From positions 3,148,486 to 3,212,485 of the forward strand of contig NZ_JH993797.1 in assembly GCF_000316115.1 (NCBI RefSeq): a stretch of DNA of 64,000 bases. Direction: 5' to 3'. How positions within the stretch are numbered: position 1 is the stretch's first letter; each line of letters begins with the position of its first letter. The notes beneath the pieces were generated by a model that saw only the letters and a program-made list of their open reading frames with translations, was not told the origin of the DNA and did not search any database. Position numbers and translations under genes: made by a program. This DNA is from Leptolyngbya sp. PCC 7375 (GTDB taxonomy: Bacteria > Cyanobacteriota > Cyanobacteriia > Phormidesmidales > Phormidesmidaceae). This document shows, piece after piece, positions 42,973 through 51,997 of this stretch.

Positions 42973-43020
42973 ACTTAGCGAACTTTAAGCCAGTCACAAA
43001 GCTGTTATACAGTCAGTTGC

Positions 43021-43057
43021 AGCTGGATGTTATATGAACAAAAAGTAACATCCAGCT
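43021..43057 (+). terminator. Hairpin downstream of malic enzyme gene
   Basis: Perfect 12-bp arms, AGCTGGATGTTA (43021-43032) and TAACATCCAGCT (43046-43057), with a 13-base A-rich loop. No strong T run follows on the plus strand, so it may be a terminator or an mRNA-stabilising structure. Confidence 0.55.
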
Positions 43058-43205
43058 ACAGTATCTAAAAATGCGATCAGCTTCGGAGAACTTCGGTATT
43101 GTTGGCAATAATAGAAATGCCTTCACTCTATTGAGTGAGTCTCATGGCACTTTCATACTCTTTTTGGAGAACCTAGCAACGTAGCGTTTTTTCAAAGAGA
43201 GACCA

Positions 43206-43499
43206 ATGACAACAACTAAAAAGTTCAACCCTCCTAACAGTCATACCACGGCCTGGATTGCCCAAACCTGGCTATCTTTTATTATTTCCATCTCAGCCAC
43301 TGCCATCGGGATCGTCTATTTACCCGCTGACGTCTGGTTAAAAGGTTACTTGGGTATGGGACTGATTTTTTCTGTGGGTTCAACAATAAGTTTATCCAAA
43401 ACAGTGCGCGATCAAGAAGAGTCCAAGCGCATGCTCAGTCGTATTGATGAAGCAAAATTAGAACGGTTGTTGGCAGACTATGATCCGTTTAAACAATAA
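43206..43499 (+). CDS. YiaA/YiaB family membrane protein
   Basis: A 97-residue membrane protein with two TM helices (about residues 17-38 and 45-65: AWIAQTWLSFIISISATAIGI, GYLGMGLIFSVGSTISL). The cytoplasmic tail SKTVRDQEESKRMLSRIDEAK is typical of the YiaA/YiaB domain. Function unknown. It is convergent with rsmB, five bases between stops. Confidence 0.85.
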   Translation: MTTTKKFNPPNSHTTAWIAQTWLSFIISISATAIGIVYLPADVWLKGYLGMGLIFSVGSTISLSKTVRDQEESKRMLSRIDEAKLERLLADYDPFKQ

Positions 43500-43504
43500 T
43501 GCCC

Positions 43505-44845
43505 CTACACGATTCGTCGTAATCTCACCATGAAGAAACCGTCCATATCTTGTTTATGGGGCCATACCATGGCCCACCCCTGGTCTGTAACAAAGGGTGC
43601 TACAGGAGAATCGTCTTCAGGGGGATCAATCTGCCAATCAGGGTGATCGGAGAGAAAGGTCTGAATCAAGTTTTGATTTTCATCGGGATGGAGAGTACAG
43701 GTGGAATAAACCAGCACACCATCTGGCTTCACCCAATCCACAGCAGACTCAAGTAATTCTCGCTGTAGGATGGTGAGACCGGCAATGGAGTTGGGCGTTT
43801 GCCGCCAGCGAGCATCGGCGTGGCGATGCAGGGTCCCCAAACCAGAACAGGGCACATCTAACAACACTCGGTCGGCAATGCCCTTAAACTCAGGATGCTC
43901 GCGACTATCTCCCATCACAGTTTCGATGCTGTTGAGCTGAAGTCGCTTGGCATTCTGACGGATCTTATTGAGACGGGAGGAGGTGCGATCGCAACCTAAC
44001 ACCCGGCCCTGATCCCCCATCATTTCTGCCAGGTGCGTCGTCTTTCCCCCCGGTGCTCCACAGGCATCAATCACCGTTTCGCCAGGCTGCGGATTTACCA
44101 AATAGCTGACTAGCTGGGCACTGCTATCCTGAACCATCCACCAACCTGCTTCATAGCCTGGCAGCTGTCGCACATTTCCCATGGGTCCCACAATCCTGAT
44201 AGCATCTGGAATGCCGGCATGGGGTGCCACCGTTAGCCCGTGATCTGTCAGTGCAGTGGTTACCTGCTCAACCGTTGTACGCAATCGATTCACCCGCAGG
44301 TCAATCTTAGGGGCTTGATTGAACCATTCACAAAGCCTGGCCACATCTTCAACAGGCACTAGCTGCTGCCAGGCTTGGATAATCCAATCGGGATAACTGT
44401 GCAAAACACCGAGGGCTGCGATCTCATCGGTGGGCAACTGTAGCGGATCACCCTTCGCTTCCTGTAGGCGGATATATTGCCGCAACATGCCATTGACCAC
44501 ACCGCTGAGTTTGCCTAGACGCTGTTGTTTGGCCAGCTGCACTGTTGTATCTACAACAGCATGATTGGGCACATGATCCAGATAACGTAGCTGATAGAAT
44601 CCAACGTGCAGAATACGACGTAGATCGGCAGACTGCTGATCAGCTCGCCGCTTACCCAGTTGATCAATCAGCGCATCCAGGGTGCGTTGGCGGCGTACGG
44701 TGCCATAGATTAATTCTGTCGCCAAACGTCTATCGGCAGGCGTCAACGCAAATTTGCCGATATTGCGCTCCAGGGCAACATCGGCAAATGCACCTTTGTC
44801 TATGTCTCTGAGTACTGTGAAGGCTAGCTGTCGCGCCGATATCAA
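43505..44845 (-). CDS. rsmB: 16S rRNA (cytosine-967-C5)-methyltransferase RsmB
   Basis: A 446-residue enzyme methylating C967 of 16S rRNA. Residues 1-140 are a NusB-like RNA-binding domain (ARQLAFTVLRDIDKGAFADVAL, ATELIYGTVRRQRTLDALI). The methyltransferase core has DACGAPGGKTTHLAE, LLDVPCSGLGTLHRHADARW with the motif IV cysteine, and VYSTCTLHPDEN with the motif VI catalytic cysteine. It follows the 78-residue membrane protein gene with a one-base gap, so they share an operon, with petN possibly upstream. Confidence 0.96.
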   Translation of the reverse strand: MISARQLAFTVLRDIDKGAFADVALERNIGKFALTPADRRLATELIYGTVRRQRTLDALIDQLGKRRADQQSADLRRILHVGFYQLRYLDHVPNHAVVDTTVQLAKQQRLGKLSGVVNGMLRQYIRLQEAKGDPLQLPTDEIAALGVLHSYPDWIIQAWQQLVPVEDVARLCEWFNQAPKIDLRVNRLRTTVEQVTTALTDHGLTVAPHAGIPDAIRIVGPMGNVRQLPGYEAGWWMVQDSSAQLVSYLVNPQPGETVIDACGAPGGKTTHLAEMMGDQGRVLGCDRTSSRLNKIRQNAKRLQLNSIETVMGDSREHPEFKGIADRVLLDVPCSGLGTLHRHADARWRQTPNSIAGLTILQRELLESAVDWVKPDGVLVYSTCTLHPDENQNLIQTFLSDHPDWQIDPPEDDSPVAPFVTDQGWAMVWPHKQDMDGFFMVRLRRIV

Positions 44846-44846
44846 A

Positions 44847-45083
44847 CTATTTCTTACCCTTACGCTTATTACGTGCAGGGGTGCGATTATCTGATGCCTC
44901 TTGAGAGCGCTTACGCTTGTTGCGCACAGGTATGCGATTATCTAACGCTTCCTGAGAGCGCTTGCGTTTATCTTGCCACTCTATAGCAGTTAAATAAATT
45001 ACACCGCCAGTCACGAACAGCAAAAGTAGGGCTGCCAAACTAGCTAGAACACCGTACGCTTGAGCTTCTAATGCACCTGTCAT
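44847..45083 (-). CDS. Small membrane protein with duplicated basic tail
   Basis: A 78-residue protein. One TM helix (VLASLAALLLLFVTGGVIYL, residues 12-31) is followed by a very basic cytoplasmic tail. The tail contains an 18-residue duplication, KRKRSQEALDNRIPVRN then KRKRSQEASDNRTPARN, ending KRKGKK. At DNA level the two units lie at 44875-44980 and are clearly related. The TM part looks like a cyanobacterial conserved small membrane protein, but I cannot name it. It directly precedes rsmB. Confidence 0.7.
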   Translation of the reverse strand: MTGALEAQAYGVLASLAALLLLFVTGGVIYLTAIEWQDKRKRSQEALDNRIPVRNKRKRSQEASDNRTPARNKRKGKK

Positions 45084-45101
45084 CGAAATATAGCTAATCC
45101 C

Positions 45102-45191
45102 TTAAAAACCGTTGCGACCCCAAATTACCATCGAGATGGAGAAGCTGAAGAAAGCGAGTAATCCAACCCAACCGAGTGTCAAAATATCCAT
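45102..45191 (-). CDS. petN: Cytochrome b6f complex subunit PetN
   Basis: A 29-residue single-helix subunit of the cytochrome b6f complex in the thylakoid membrane. It begins MDILTLGWVGLL and ends SMVIWGRNGF, the near-invariant PetN pattern. It is too short to be listed by length-based gene calls but is unmistakable. It lies 18 bases upstream of the small basic-tail protein gene on the same strand and is divergent from the membrane protein at 45317. Confidence 0.97.
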   Translation of the reverse strand: MDILTLGWVGLLAFFSFSISMVIWGRNGF

Positions 45192-45316
45192 ATCGCCTAA
45201 CTTGCGTTGTTGACTAAACTAAAAGCGCCGCTCAATCGGCTATTTCTATCATACGGTAGATCAATGCCCGATTTTTGGGTGATGGCAAAATTGACGCAGA
45301 ACCGACAGCTAATGCT

Positions 45317-45733
45317 ATGGACCAAGAACGTGTTGAATCAATCAAAGCTGGCGGTTTGGCTGCGCTAACAGGTACCGGTGTGAGTGCTATGTTGATCGCG
45401 TTACACCCTCATCTGCTTAGTGCCAGCGCTTTGACCACTGGCATACTACGGGTTGCTGTAGCCACCGTCTGTGCATTTCTATTTGGGGTCACTTACCGCT
45501 ACATCGTCCGTAACGACTCCAACCCTCACCTGCGCAGTGGTGCCGTGGGTGCCTTTGCCCTCACCCGCAGCCTGGGGCAGCTAGAAAGCATCACGCCCCC
45601 AGACCTTGCTTTATCGGGTGCCTTACCCTTGGCAGTACCCATTGTCGAAAGCTTTGGTCTATTTATTTGTATCCGTTTAGTTTTGGACTGGGGTCTCAAG
45701 CAACAATGGTTTCAACCGTTCGAGTCTGATTGA
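45317..45733 (+). CDS. Conserved small integral membrane protein
   Basis: A 138-residue protein from the ATG at 45317 (the open frame begins earlier with TTG). It has about three hydrophobic segments: AGGLAALTGTGVSAMLIAL, ILRVAVATVCAFLFGVTYRYIV (shown to name the segments), and LPLAVPIVESFGLFICIRLVL. The middle part has SGAVGAFALTRSLGQLE. It resembles hypothetical proteins conserved in cyanobacteria next to petN. No function recognised. Confidence 0.7.
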   Translation: MDQERVESIKAGGLAALTGTGVSAMLIALHPHLLSASALTTGILRVAVATVCAFLFGVTYRYIVRNDSNPHLRSGAVGAFALTRSLGQLESITPPDLALSGALPLAVPIVESFGLFICIRLVLDWGLKQQWFQPFESD

Positions 45734-45796
45734 CTACTGGCCATAGTTTGCCGTACTGGAATACCTATGTGATTCCACCAAACTCATAAATCGGGA

Positions 45797-48691
45797 TTAG
45801 CGAGTTAGTGATCCGATCTCAAGTCTAGGGCGCTGAGTTTCAATGGCATCAGGCCTCACTTTAAAGTTGATTTCCTGAAAAGGCTCAGTATTATCATTGA
45901 AATTGAGGATCGTATCGGCAACAGAACGCTCACCAATTTCAAAACGATAGTCTCCTTGGGGCATGCCTTCTAGATAAAAGACACCAGCACCATTGGTGAC
46001 AGACAGGTGACGAGAATCGGAGCTGATATGGATTGCCTGAACGTTCTGTCCTGCCATGGCCTTACCATCGGCATCTAATACTACCCCTGACATACTAAAA
46101 GACAGTCCCAGGGGAATCGAGAGGTGCGTGTACTCACCAGGGGCAATATCGGCAGCAAACGCCCGAGAAACGGCCTGACGATCAAGTGGAAATCCAGCCG
46201 GGTCTAAATCGATGCGATATACCCCTGGCGCTAGGACGACTGTGGCATAGTTTTTCTGAAGATGGGGCTGATAGCGATCTAAAGATTCGTGGTTGATGGT
46301 AATCAGCAGGTCCAGATCTTCTAGATATGTGGATTCTCCTGGATCCTGTTGGCCATTGTTGTTGTCATCCAGAAAAGGTTGAATCATCAACCCACCCTGA
46401 GTTCGCAACCAGTCTTGACGTCGGTTGCCAAAATTTAAACCCTGCTGAAGATTGAGACGGGGGGATAGCTCCAGGCGGAAGGTGCCCTGGTCAGAAAAGG
46501 CGGATACCTCTTGATAGCGGGCACGCAGGTCTAACCCAGGCAGAATACCGGTGGCGAAATTGGCAAAGGGGCCACTACCGGCTGTGCCGATACCATAGCC
46601 CAGTTCGATATCCCATAAGGAACGACCGTCAATGTTGCGATCGCTCGATTGATATCGCCAACTAGCCATTGCCAGTTGACTAAAATCATTCAGGTTACGG
46701 GTCTCATAGCCAATATTTAAGGAATGCCCCAGACTATTGGCAGGGTTTCCCGATAAATTGTAAATTAGCTGGGACTGGGTGGTAATTTCATCGCCACGAT
46801 GGCGCAGCCCCAGGGAACCGTAGCGGGCATTGGTATGCCAGCGGAGATTGCCATTAGTATCAACATTGGCCAGGCCAAATAGATAAAATTTGCCCCGATT
46901 TAGATTGACTCGGGTCCCTACAGCCAGGGCATCGTCCCTGGTATTCCCTGAGGCTGTCAGGGCGATGCTGGGTAATAGCTGCCAATCGGCTTGCAGGCGT
47001 TGGGAAAAGCGATCGCTGTTGAAATTAATAGCCAGGTCATCAGTTGGTTGCCAGCGCATGTCAGCATTGACATCGACATCACTACCTCCAGGCGTTAGCA
47101 TCACCGACACCGCCGCCTTAAGGGGGATATTACTGGGACTGTAAAAGACTTCACTGAGCAATGTCAGGGAACTATCCTGGATAACACCAGCCCCGAGAGT
47201 GAGGGATTCACTCACCCCAGTTCGATAGCCAATACCACCTCGAAAATTATGGAAATCGCCCCAAAATTGGGTTTCCCCCTGGTTCTTCCTCTGTCGATTA
47301 AATCCAGCCGATAGCACTAGGGCCGATGCCCCCACCGGTAACTGCCCTGGCAAACTTGAAAAGGTGGCATCGTATTCATCCGGGCTGGCAGCCAGCTGGC
47401 CATCGGGAAAGAGCAATACCCGATAACGACCAAAGCCTGTGGTAGCTACATCGGTAAACCGATATAGACCAGAGGAATCCACCAGAACTTCATCGATAAT
47501 TTGGTTGTTACGGGCCAGCTGTACCAGGGTACCAGGCTCAGCTTCACCACTAACCGTACGATCCAGGTTAGTGGCCTGGAGACGCCGACGCGGGTTAAAC
47601 CCACCACTGCCGCGCTGGGCAGGGGGTTCAAATCCCCAGCGTTGCACCAGGGTCGCCCCCCAATAGTCACCACCTTGACTTTGCCAAAAGGTGGGCTGGG
47701 ACCCCAGGGTATAGTCGCTATGGTCACCATAGTGCAAGTACTGTAGTTCATTCAGATACCAGCTCGATTGATCATCTAGACTGGGTTGCTCGATTTCGGC
47801 ATACCATGCCCCCCCAAAGGCCGTTCCCACCGCATTGAATCGTCCCCGCAAGTTGGTGGAGCCGGGCCGATCACTACTAGCAGTACGTCCCGACAGGGTG
47901 GTTTGTTGGCCAATGCCACTGAGGCTAAACCGATTTGAGTTCAACTCAGGTAGTCCATCGGTGACAATAGGAGCGACAACGGTTTGTTGCTGTTGCGACC
48001 GTTGCTCTGGTGGGGCAAACCGAATCACATAATCGGCCATGTCAAAGGTGGCGGAGATGCCCAAATGGGTCTCTATCTCAGCAATGGAGAGCACCCGCCC
48101 CAGGTTTGGATCGATGGTAAATTCATTGGGATGAATACGGGTAACCGCAGCTGGCGATCTCAACTCCAGCTCGCCATCATCCCAAACAGTGACCTGCACA
48201 TTGAGCACCTGCACCACATCATCAAAGGACAGTTGCCATTGTTCGAAGTCAATGGGGCGCTCACCATTTTCATCTCCCTTAACCAAGGTAGTGGGCAAAA
48301 CATTGCGATTACCCAGGTTCACCCCCACTGGAAATACAACAAAGTCAGGTGTAGAAGTATTCGGATCAGGGGTAGGGGCATTATTCTCCCCAGGCTCAAC
48401 ATCATCTTTAATATCCACCACAGCTGCATCTGAACTTTTGTCAGCAATAGACTCAGCAGGAACTAGTTCATTAGGCTGGAGAGAATCTGTAGTTTCAGGA
48501 ACTGGCTCAGCAGAAAAGAGTTTGCTGGGGTGAGGAGAATCTTTATTTAGGTCAGATAATGCTTCTGACACCCCATAGGCCCTCACCCCTGACAAGGGTA
48601 AACCTTCAGCCAGAGCGGCAGTGGTCAACAACAGCAGCCACCAAAGGGTGACAAACAGGTGTAGACTGCATCGCCAACTTACCAGGGCCAT
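45797..48691 (-). CDS. Chaperone-usher-type outer-membrane usher-like protein
   Basis: A 964-residue exported protein with a signal peptide (LFVTLWWLLLLTTAALA). Residues 35-110 are an acidic Pro/Ser linker, and 110-220 a periplasmic domain. Residues 260-760 show the alternating pattern of an outer-membrane barrel (SWYLNELQYLHYGDHSDYTLG, YGSLGLRHRGDEITTQSQLIY). A plug-like insert at about 360-420 has SGEAEPGTLVQLARNNQ. DDNNNGQQDPGE at about 770 is a calcium-loop-like motif, and the C-terminus has a carboxypeptidase-regulatory-like domain. Its place after chaperone and subunit genes supports an usher role. Confidence 0.72.
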   Translation of the reverse strand: MALVSWRCSLHLFVTLWWLLLLTTAALAEGLPLSGVRAYGVSEALSDLNKDSPHPSKLFSAEPVPETTDSLQPNELVPAESIADKSSDAAVVDIKDDVEPGENNAPTPDPNTSTPDFVVFPVGVNLGNRNVLPTTLVKGDENGERPIDFEQWQLSFDDVVQVLNVQVTVWDDGELELRSPAAVTRIHPNEFTIDPNLGRVLSIAEIETHLGISATFDMADYVIRFAPPEQRSQQQQTVVAPIVTDGLPELNSNRFSLSGIGQQTTLSGRTASSDRPGSTNLRGRFNAVGTAFGGAWYAEIEQPSLDDQSSWYLNELQYLHYGDHSDYTLGSQPTFWQSQGGDYWGATLVQRWGFEPPAQRGSGGFNPRRRLQATNLDRTVSGEAEPGTLVQLARNNQIIDEVLVDSSGLYRFTDVATTGFGRYRVLLFPDGQLAASPDEYDATFSSLPGQLPVGASALVLSAGFNRQRKNQGETQFWGDFHNFRGGIGYRTGVSESLTLGAGVIQDSSLTLLSEVFYSPSNIPLKAAVSVMLTPGGSDVDVNADMRWQPTDDLAINFNSDRFSQRLQADWQLLPSIALTASGNTRDDALAVGTRVNLNRGKFYLFGLANVDTNGNLRWHTNARYGSLGLRHRGDEITTQSQLIYNLSGNPANSLGHSLNIGYETRNLNDFSQLAMASWRYQSSDRNIDGRSLWDIELGYGIGTAGSGPFANFATGILPGLDLRARYQEVSAFSDQGTFRLELSPRLNLQQGLNFGNRRQDWLRTQGGLMIQPFLDDNNNGQQDPGESTYLEDLDLLITINHESLDRYQPHLQKNYATVVLAPGVYRIDLDPAGFPLDRQAVSRAFAADIAPGEYTHLSIPLGLSFSMSGVVLDADGKAMAGQNVQAIHISSDSRHLSVTNGAGVFYLEGMPQGDYRFEIGERSVADTILNFNDNTEPFQEINFKVRPDAIETQRPRLEIGSLTR

Positions 48692-48697
48692 GGTTGT

Positions 48698-49123
48698 TTA
48701 CAAAGGAGTCACGGTGAGTCGCACAGTATAGGTGTAACGCCCTGGTGAATAGGCTTGGGGACGTTCCACCCGCATCCGGACACCAATATCAACGCTGCCG
48801 ATTTCACTGATCAGTAGTGGGTGACCATGGACCACTTCGTTGCCATTATGGCTCACATAGCCAGTATGCTGGGTGCCCACTGGATCAGTAAATCCAGCAG
48901 GTGTGGGGGGTGTGGCCATAATGGCAAATGGCTCACTCACCTGAAGATTCAAAATAGCCGGATCAATGGCTTCTAATGTGGTTTGGCCAGCATCAACAAT
49001 GTCTAAGGGGGATAGATCGACTAGGTGGCTATTGATGATTTGAGCGTGTGCCGGGGCTGAACCAAAAGCCACCAGTCCCCCCATCAAAACTGATGGCAGC
49101 ATACGCAACAACACAGTGTGCAT
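48698..49123 (-). CDS. Exported pilus-subunit-like protein
   Basis: A 141-residue protein from the ATG at 49123 with a signal peptide (MHTVLLRMLPSVLMGGLVAF, cut near AHA-Q). The mature part is beta-rich and ends in YTYTVRLTVTPL, the same type of C-terminal strand as the two subunit-like proteins upstream. It has no cysteines, unlike those two. It lies between the chaperone and the usher gene, where tip or adaptor subunits are often encoded. Six bases separate it from the usher. Confidence 0.65.
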   Translation of the reverse strand: MHTVLLRMLPSVLMGGLVAFGSAPAHAQIINSHLVDLSPLDIVDAGQTTLEAIDPAILNLQVSEPFAIMATPPTPAGFTDPVGTQHTGYVSHNGNEVVHGHPLLISEIGSVDIGVRMRVERPQAYSPGRYTYTVRLTVTPL

Positions 49124-49311
49124 AATGGTGTGAATAGTGATGTGAATGGTGCGAACGAGAGAATGTAAACCAGAGAATGTGAACCAGATAAAACCGCATC
49201 CGAATTCAATCAACTCGATTAAACATGCACACTTTCGTAGGGGCAATCCTTATAAATGCTCTGCGATATCGGGGTCAGGTGTCCAGGATTTCGTAAATAC
49301 AATTTGTTTTG

Positions 49312-50115
49312 TTAGGAAACGTTGAGTGAGATAGAAAACGGTTGAGTGAGTTCTGTTTCACCATCGCGCCAGCTCAGTTCTCCCGTAATTTCATAGGTCC
49401 CTGGGGTGAGGGGACGGTCAGGAGTCAGGTGCAGATTGCGATCTCCACCCGCCACCACACTAGTCGAAACCGTTTCGCCGCTAGTCACTGTCTCACCAGC
49501 CCGCTGAATCGTCCACTGGGCTTTAGGTCGAGCGGAACCTGTACCACTGTTGGCCACCAGTAATTCGACGTGCTGTTGATCCACATTCCACTGGGCACTA
49601 GTGACAGCCAGACTAGCGGGTACTTTTCCTTGACGCACATAAATAGTCGCCCCCACACGGGTAACAATACCGACGTTACTGCCCACCTGACGCGTTGCAT
49701 CCAGGGGTTCAGTAAAAATCACGGCCCGATATTCTCCCTCCGGTAGATTGGGGGGAAATATGCTGATTAACCTGACCCGGCGCTCACTTTGGGCTGGAAT
49801 CACCAATTCACGTGGCGAAAACTGCAAGTAGGGGGTGAGATCTTCTGGTGAATTTTCCAGCAGCATAAACCCATTATCCCGTTCATAGGTAAAAGGCTCA
49901 GCATAAACCCGCACCCGCATAGCCTCACCCCCATTATTGTTAACGCGCAATACCCCCTGGGCTCGACCTCGTTGGGCCTCCGTTTCGATGACCAAAGGTG
50001 ACAGCCCCATTTGGGCAAAGGCTGCGGGACTCGTGACTAAGCAAGCTAGGCCAACCGCCCAACCGCACCAGCGACTGGCCCCATGAAACGATAATGACAT
50101 TCTGGGTAGTGACAT
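49312..50115 (-). CDS. PapD-like periplasmic pilus chaperone
   Basis: A 267-residue exported chaperone. The ATG at 50115 is preferred over the TTG-led longer frame; another ATG follows at 50100 after a small duplication (MSLPRMSLSF). The signal peptide ends near AAFA-Q. The mature protein has two immunoglobulin-like domains: MGLSPLVIETEAQRGRAQG and VRVYAEPFTY in the first, FSPRELVIPAQSERRVRLISI with the conserved subunit-binding Arg, and a second domain ending in QPFSISLNVS. It should hold subunits in the periplasm and hand them to the usher. Confidence 0.85.
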   Translation of the reverse strand: MSLPRMSLSFHGASRWCGWAVGLACLVTSPAAFAQMGLSPLVIETEAQRGRAQGVLRVNNNGGEAMRVRVYAEPFTYERDNGFMLLENSPEDLTPYLQFSPRELVIPAQSERRVRLISIFPPNLPEGEYRAVIFTEPLDATRQVGSNVGIVTRVGATIYVRQGKVPASLAVTSAQWNVDQQHVELLVANSGTGSARPKAQWTIQRAGETVTSGETVSTSVVAGGDRNLHLTPDRPLTPGTYEITGELSWRDGETELTQPFSISLNVS

Positions 50116-50335
50116 TCTAGGATAAGTTCTATAGAACAAGACTTAGTAACATAGCTCTAAGATGCCCAGGCAAGTTTATGTGTCATCGTCACAGGTCAGT
50201 TTGGATTTGACTCAGCATCATGCAGGTATTGCTCGCTAATGCCATTTTTAATAGCCCAAAAACAGCGTCTCCACCTATCAGAGAAAACACTGTTTTTATA
50301 CATTGTCCTATGTTGTTATTTAGGATTTTAAGTTC

Positions 50336-50809
50336 TTAGTTGGGCGTAGCTGTAACCGTGACACTAAACCCATAGTTACCGCTAGGAATGGGAGATTGGT
50401 TATCGTAAGCCATGCCAACATTTAGCTGGGTCAGTCCTGGGGAAATAAACACATTGTCACCTCCCAAGGGAGTGCCGACTGGCGCAATAAAGCTATCCCG
50501 AAAACCAGTGATACTCAAGGCTGGCCCAGCAGTCTGCATTGGAGGAGCTGCCGTCACTATGGCGGGGCCATTACAGTCAGCTGTGATCTGGGCTGGAGTG
50601 CCATAGCCCTCATCAGCAAAGAACCTATAGCCCATTGAACCACCACCATCCGCTTCAATCTGACCGCTGCTGACCAGGCTTAAAAGACACTGCTCATAAA
50701 CCACCCCATCAAAAGGCACATCTAGACTATCATCGGCAAAGGCTTTGGGGGTCCAACAGACCATGGCCCCAAGCACCAAAACAGAACAGGCGACAAAATA
50801 ACGTTTCAT
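50336..50809 (-). CDS. Pilus subunit-like exported protein, paralogue 1
   Basis: A 157-residue protein with a signal peptide (VACSVLVLGAMVCWTP, cut near AFA-D). The mature part starts DVPFDGVVYEQCLLSL and has a second cysteine in ITADCNGPAIV, a spacing expected for the disulfide of an immunoglobulin-like pilin. It ends in GNYGFSVTVTATPN, the typical last strand. It is clearly related to the 149-residue protein upstream. Confidence 0.75.
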   Translation of the reverse strand: MKRYFVACSVLVLGAMVCWTPKAFADDSLDVPFDGVVYEQCLLSLVSSGQIEADGGGSMGYRFFADEGYGTPAQITADCNGPAIVTAAPPMQTAGPALSITGFRDSFIAPVGTPLGGDNVFISPGLTQLNVGMAYDNQSPIPSGNYGFSVTVTATPN

Positions 50810-51045
50810 AATTCAGGCAATAGTTTGATGATCAATCAATGCGTATACCAAATCCGAATTCAGTAACCCCAATTCACAATGGACACCCTCCTTGGAGGTG
50901 TACCTTGGTAAGGGCTGTGCCTTGGTAGGGGCTGTGCCTTTTGCCAGCCCAGGGATACCAGACGCCATCAACCAGGATTTGATATTGGATATACAGGGAA
51001 TAGCTCTAATTGTTCCGATGTTAAGCTACCCCTAAAAACTGTCGT

Positions 51046-51495
51046 TTAGTTAGGCGTTGCCGTTAGCAGCACATTGAAAAGGTAATTACCATTTTCAATA
51101 GGGGTATTGCCACTGTCGGCATGCATTTCTATCCCAAAACTTTCACCACCAGCGGCCACACTGATACTCTGGCTAGGACCACCATTCGTGGGAATTAAAT
51201 CAGCAATCGCGAAGGGGAATGGGGTAGTCCCCTCAACTTGGTTCACACTGGTCACCATAACATTGGCGGGAGAGCTACAGTTGGCAGTCACCTGGGCAGA
51301 ATCTCCTACTAACATATAGCCACTAGAAGAATCACGCTCTAATGAGCCAGGGCTATCCACAGTAAATTCACAAATGTTGGTGATGGTGCCCTCAAATGGT
51401 ACTTCAAAGTCTTCGGCAGAAGCTTTGGGGGCCAGTACTGCGACTGTACCTGCTGCGATCGCAAGCGCCAGGAAGGCAGAACAGCGAATCATCAT
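51046..51495 (-). CDS. Pilus subunit-like exported protein, paralogue 2
   Basis: A 149-residue protein with a signal peptide (FLALAIAAGTVAVLAP, cut near ASA-E). It has EVPFEGTITNICEFTV, a second cysteine in VTANCSSPANVMV and the end GNYLFNVLLTATPN. The paired cysteines and terminal strand match the neighbouring subunit, so both likely assemble by donor-strand exchange. It is the first gene of the pilus cluster and the likely major subunit, by position only. Confidence 0.75.
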   Translation of the reverse strand: MMIRCSAFLALAIAAGTVAVLAPKASAEDFEVPFEGTITNICEFTVDSPGSLERDSSSGYMLVGDSAQVTANCSSPANVMVTSVNQVEGTTPFPFAIADLIPTNGGPSQSISVAAGGESFGIEMHADSGNTPIENGNYLFNVLLTATPN

Positions 51496-51761
51496 ATAAG
51501 CTTGAGCTCCAAATCAATTTTCTCTTTTGTAAGCCAAACACCCAGTCCCAAATCTTTTCTGCATTAGCGTTTGTACTTGCTTCCACCATATGGGTTACCT
51601 AGTTTAAGTTCCCTGGGCAAGATTACGGGATTAACGATTTGCTATGGGTAAACCTATCCGTAGTCTTTACGGAATCAATTACCCCAACAGCTATGTCAAA
51701 ACACTGGTTAGCGGCGCTAACCTACATTCAGGTTAAAACCTTTGGTTTTTCCCACAGAAAA

Positions 51762-51864
51762 ACTAGTACCCGATGGCAGAAATTTGGCAGCGATTGCATC
51801 TCCCCATCCCCCCATCGACTCATCCACATTGGATAGTGGGAAACTTACGCCACAGAGTACTAGT
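51762..51864 (-). mobile_element. MITE-like dispersed element, copy 2
   Basis: A 103-bp segment starting ACTAGTACCCGATGG and ending CCACAGAGTACTAGT, so its ends are inverted repeats of about 15 bp with three mismatches. Its reverse complement matches 32129-32230 nearly throughout, including TGTGGCGTAAGTTT and GCTGCCAAAT. Confidence 0.8.
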
Positions 51865-51867
51865 GTC

Positions 51868-51909
51868 CTAAATAGAGACAAGGTCTAGCTAAATAGAGAC
51901 AAGGTCTAG
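51868..51909. repeat. 21-bp tandem duplication
   Basis: The 21-bp unit starting CTAAATAGAGAC and ending GGTCTAG is repeated exactly, directly next to the MITE-like element and about 90 bases before the clpP start. Confidence 0.9.
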
Positions 51910-51997
51910 TTTAAATCGGGTTATCCGCACTCCCCCATTGCCCCAACTAAGTCTGTACAATCGATAAAGCAAGAAAAGAACCCATACTTAGGCCCTT

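Larger units (their letters stand above)
51496..51997. other. 502-base intergenic stretch with two repeat types
   Basis: Between the pilus cluster and clpP. It contains the second MITE-like element (51762-51864) and a 21-bp tandem duplication (51868-51909). The rest shows nothing recognisable. Confidence 0.55.

Noticed and set aside
47439..47751. Several overlapping open frames antisense to and within the usher-like gene
   Set aside because: The usher-like frame has a signal peptide and domain order; the others have neither.
51639..51836. 65-codon open frame upstream of clpP
   Set aside because: Half of it is the MITE-like element read through; no conserved protein character.
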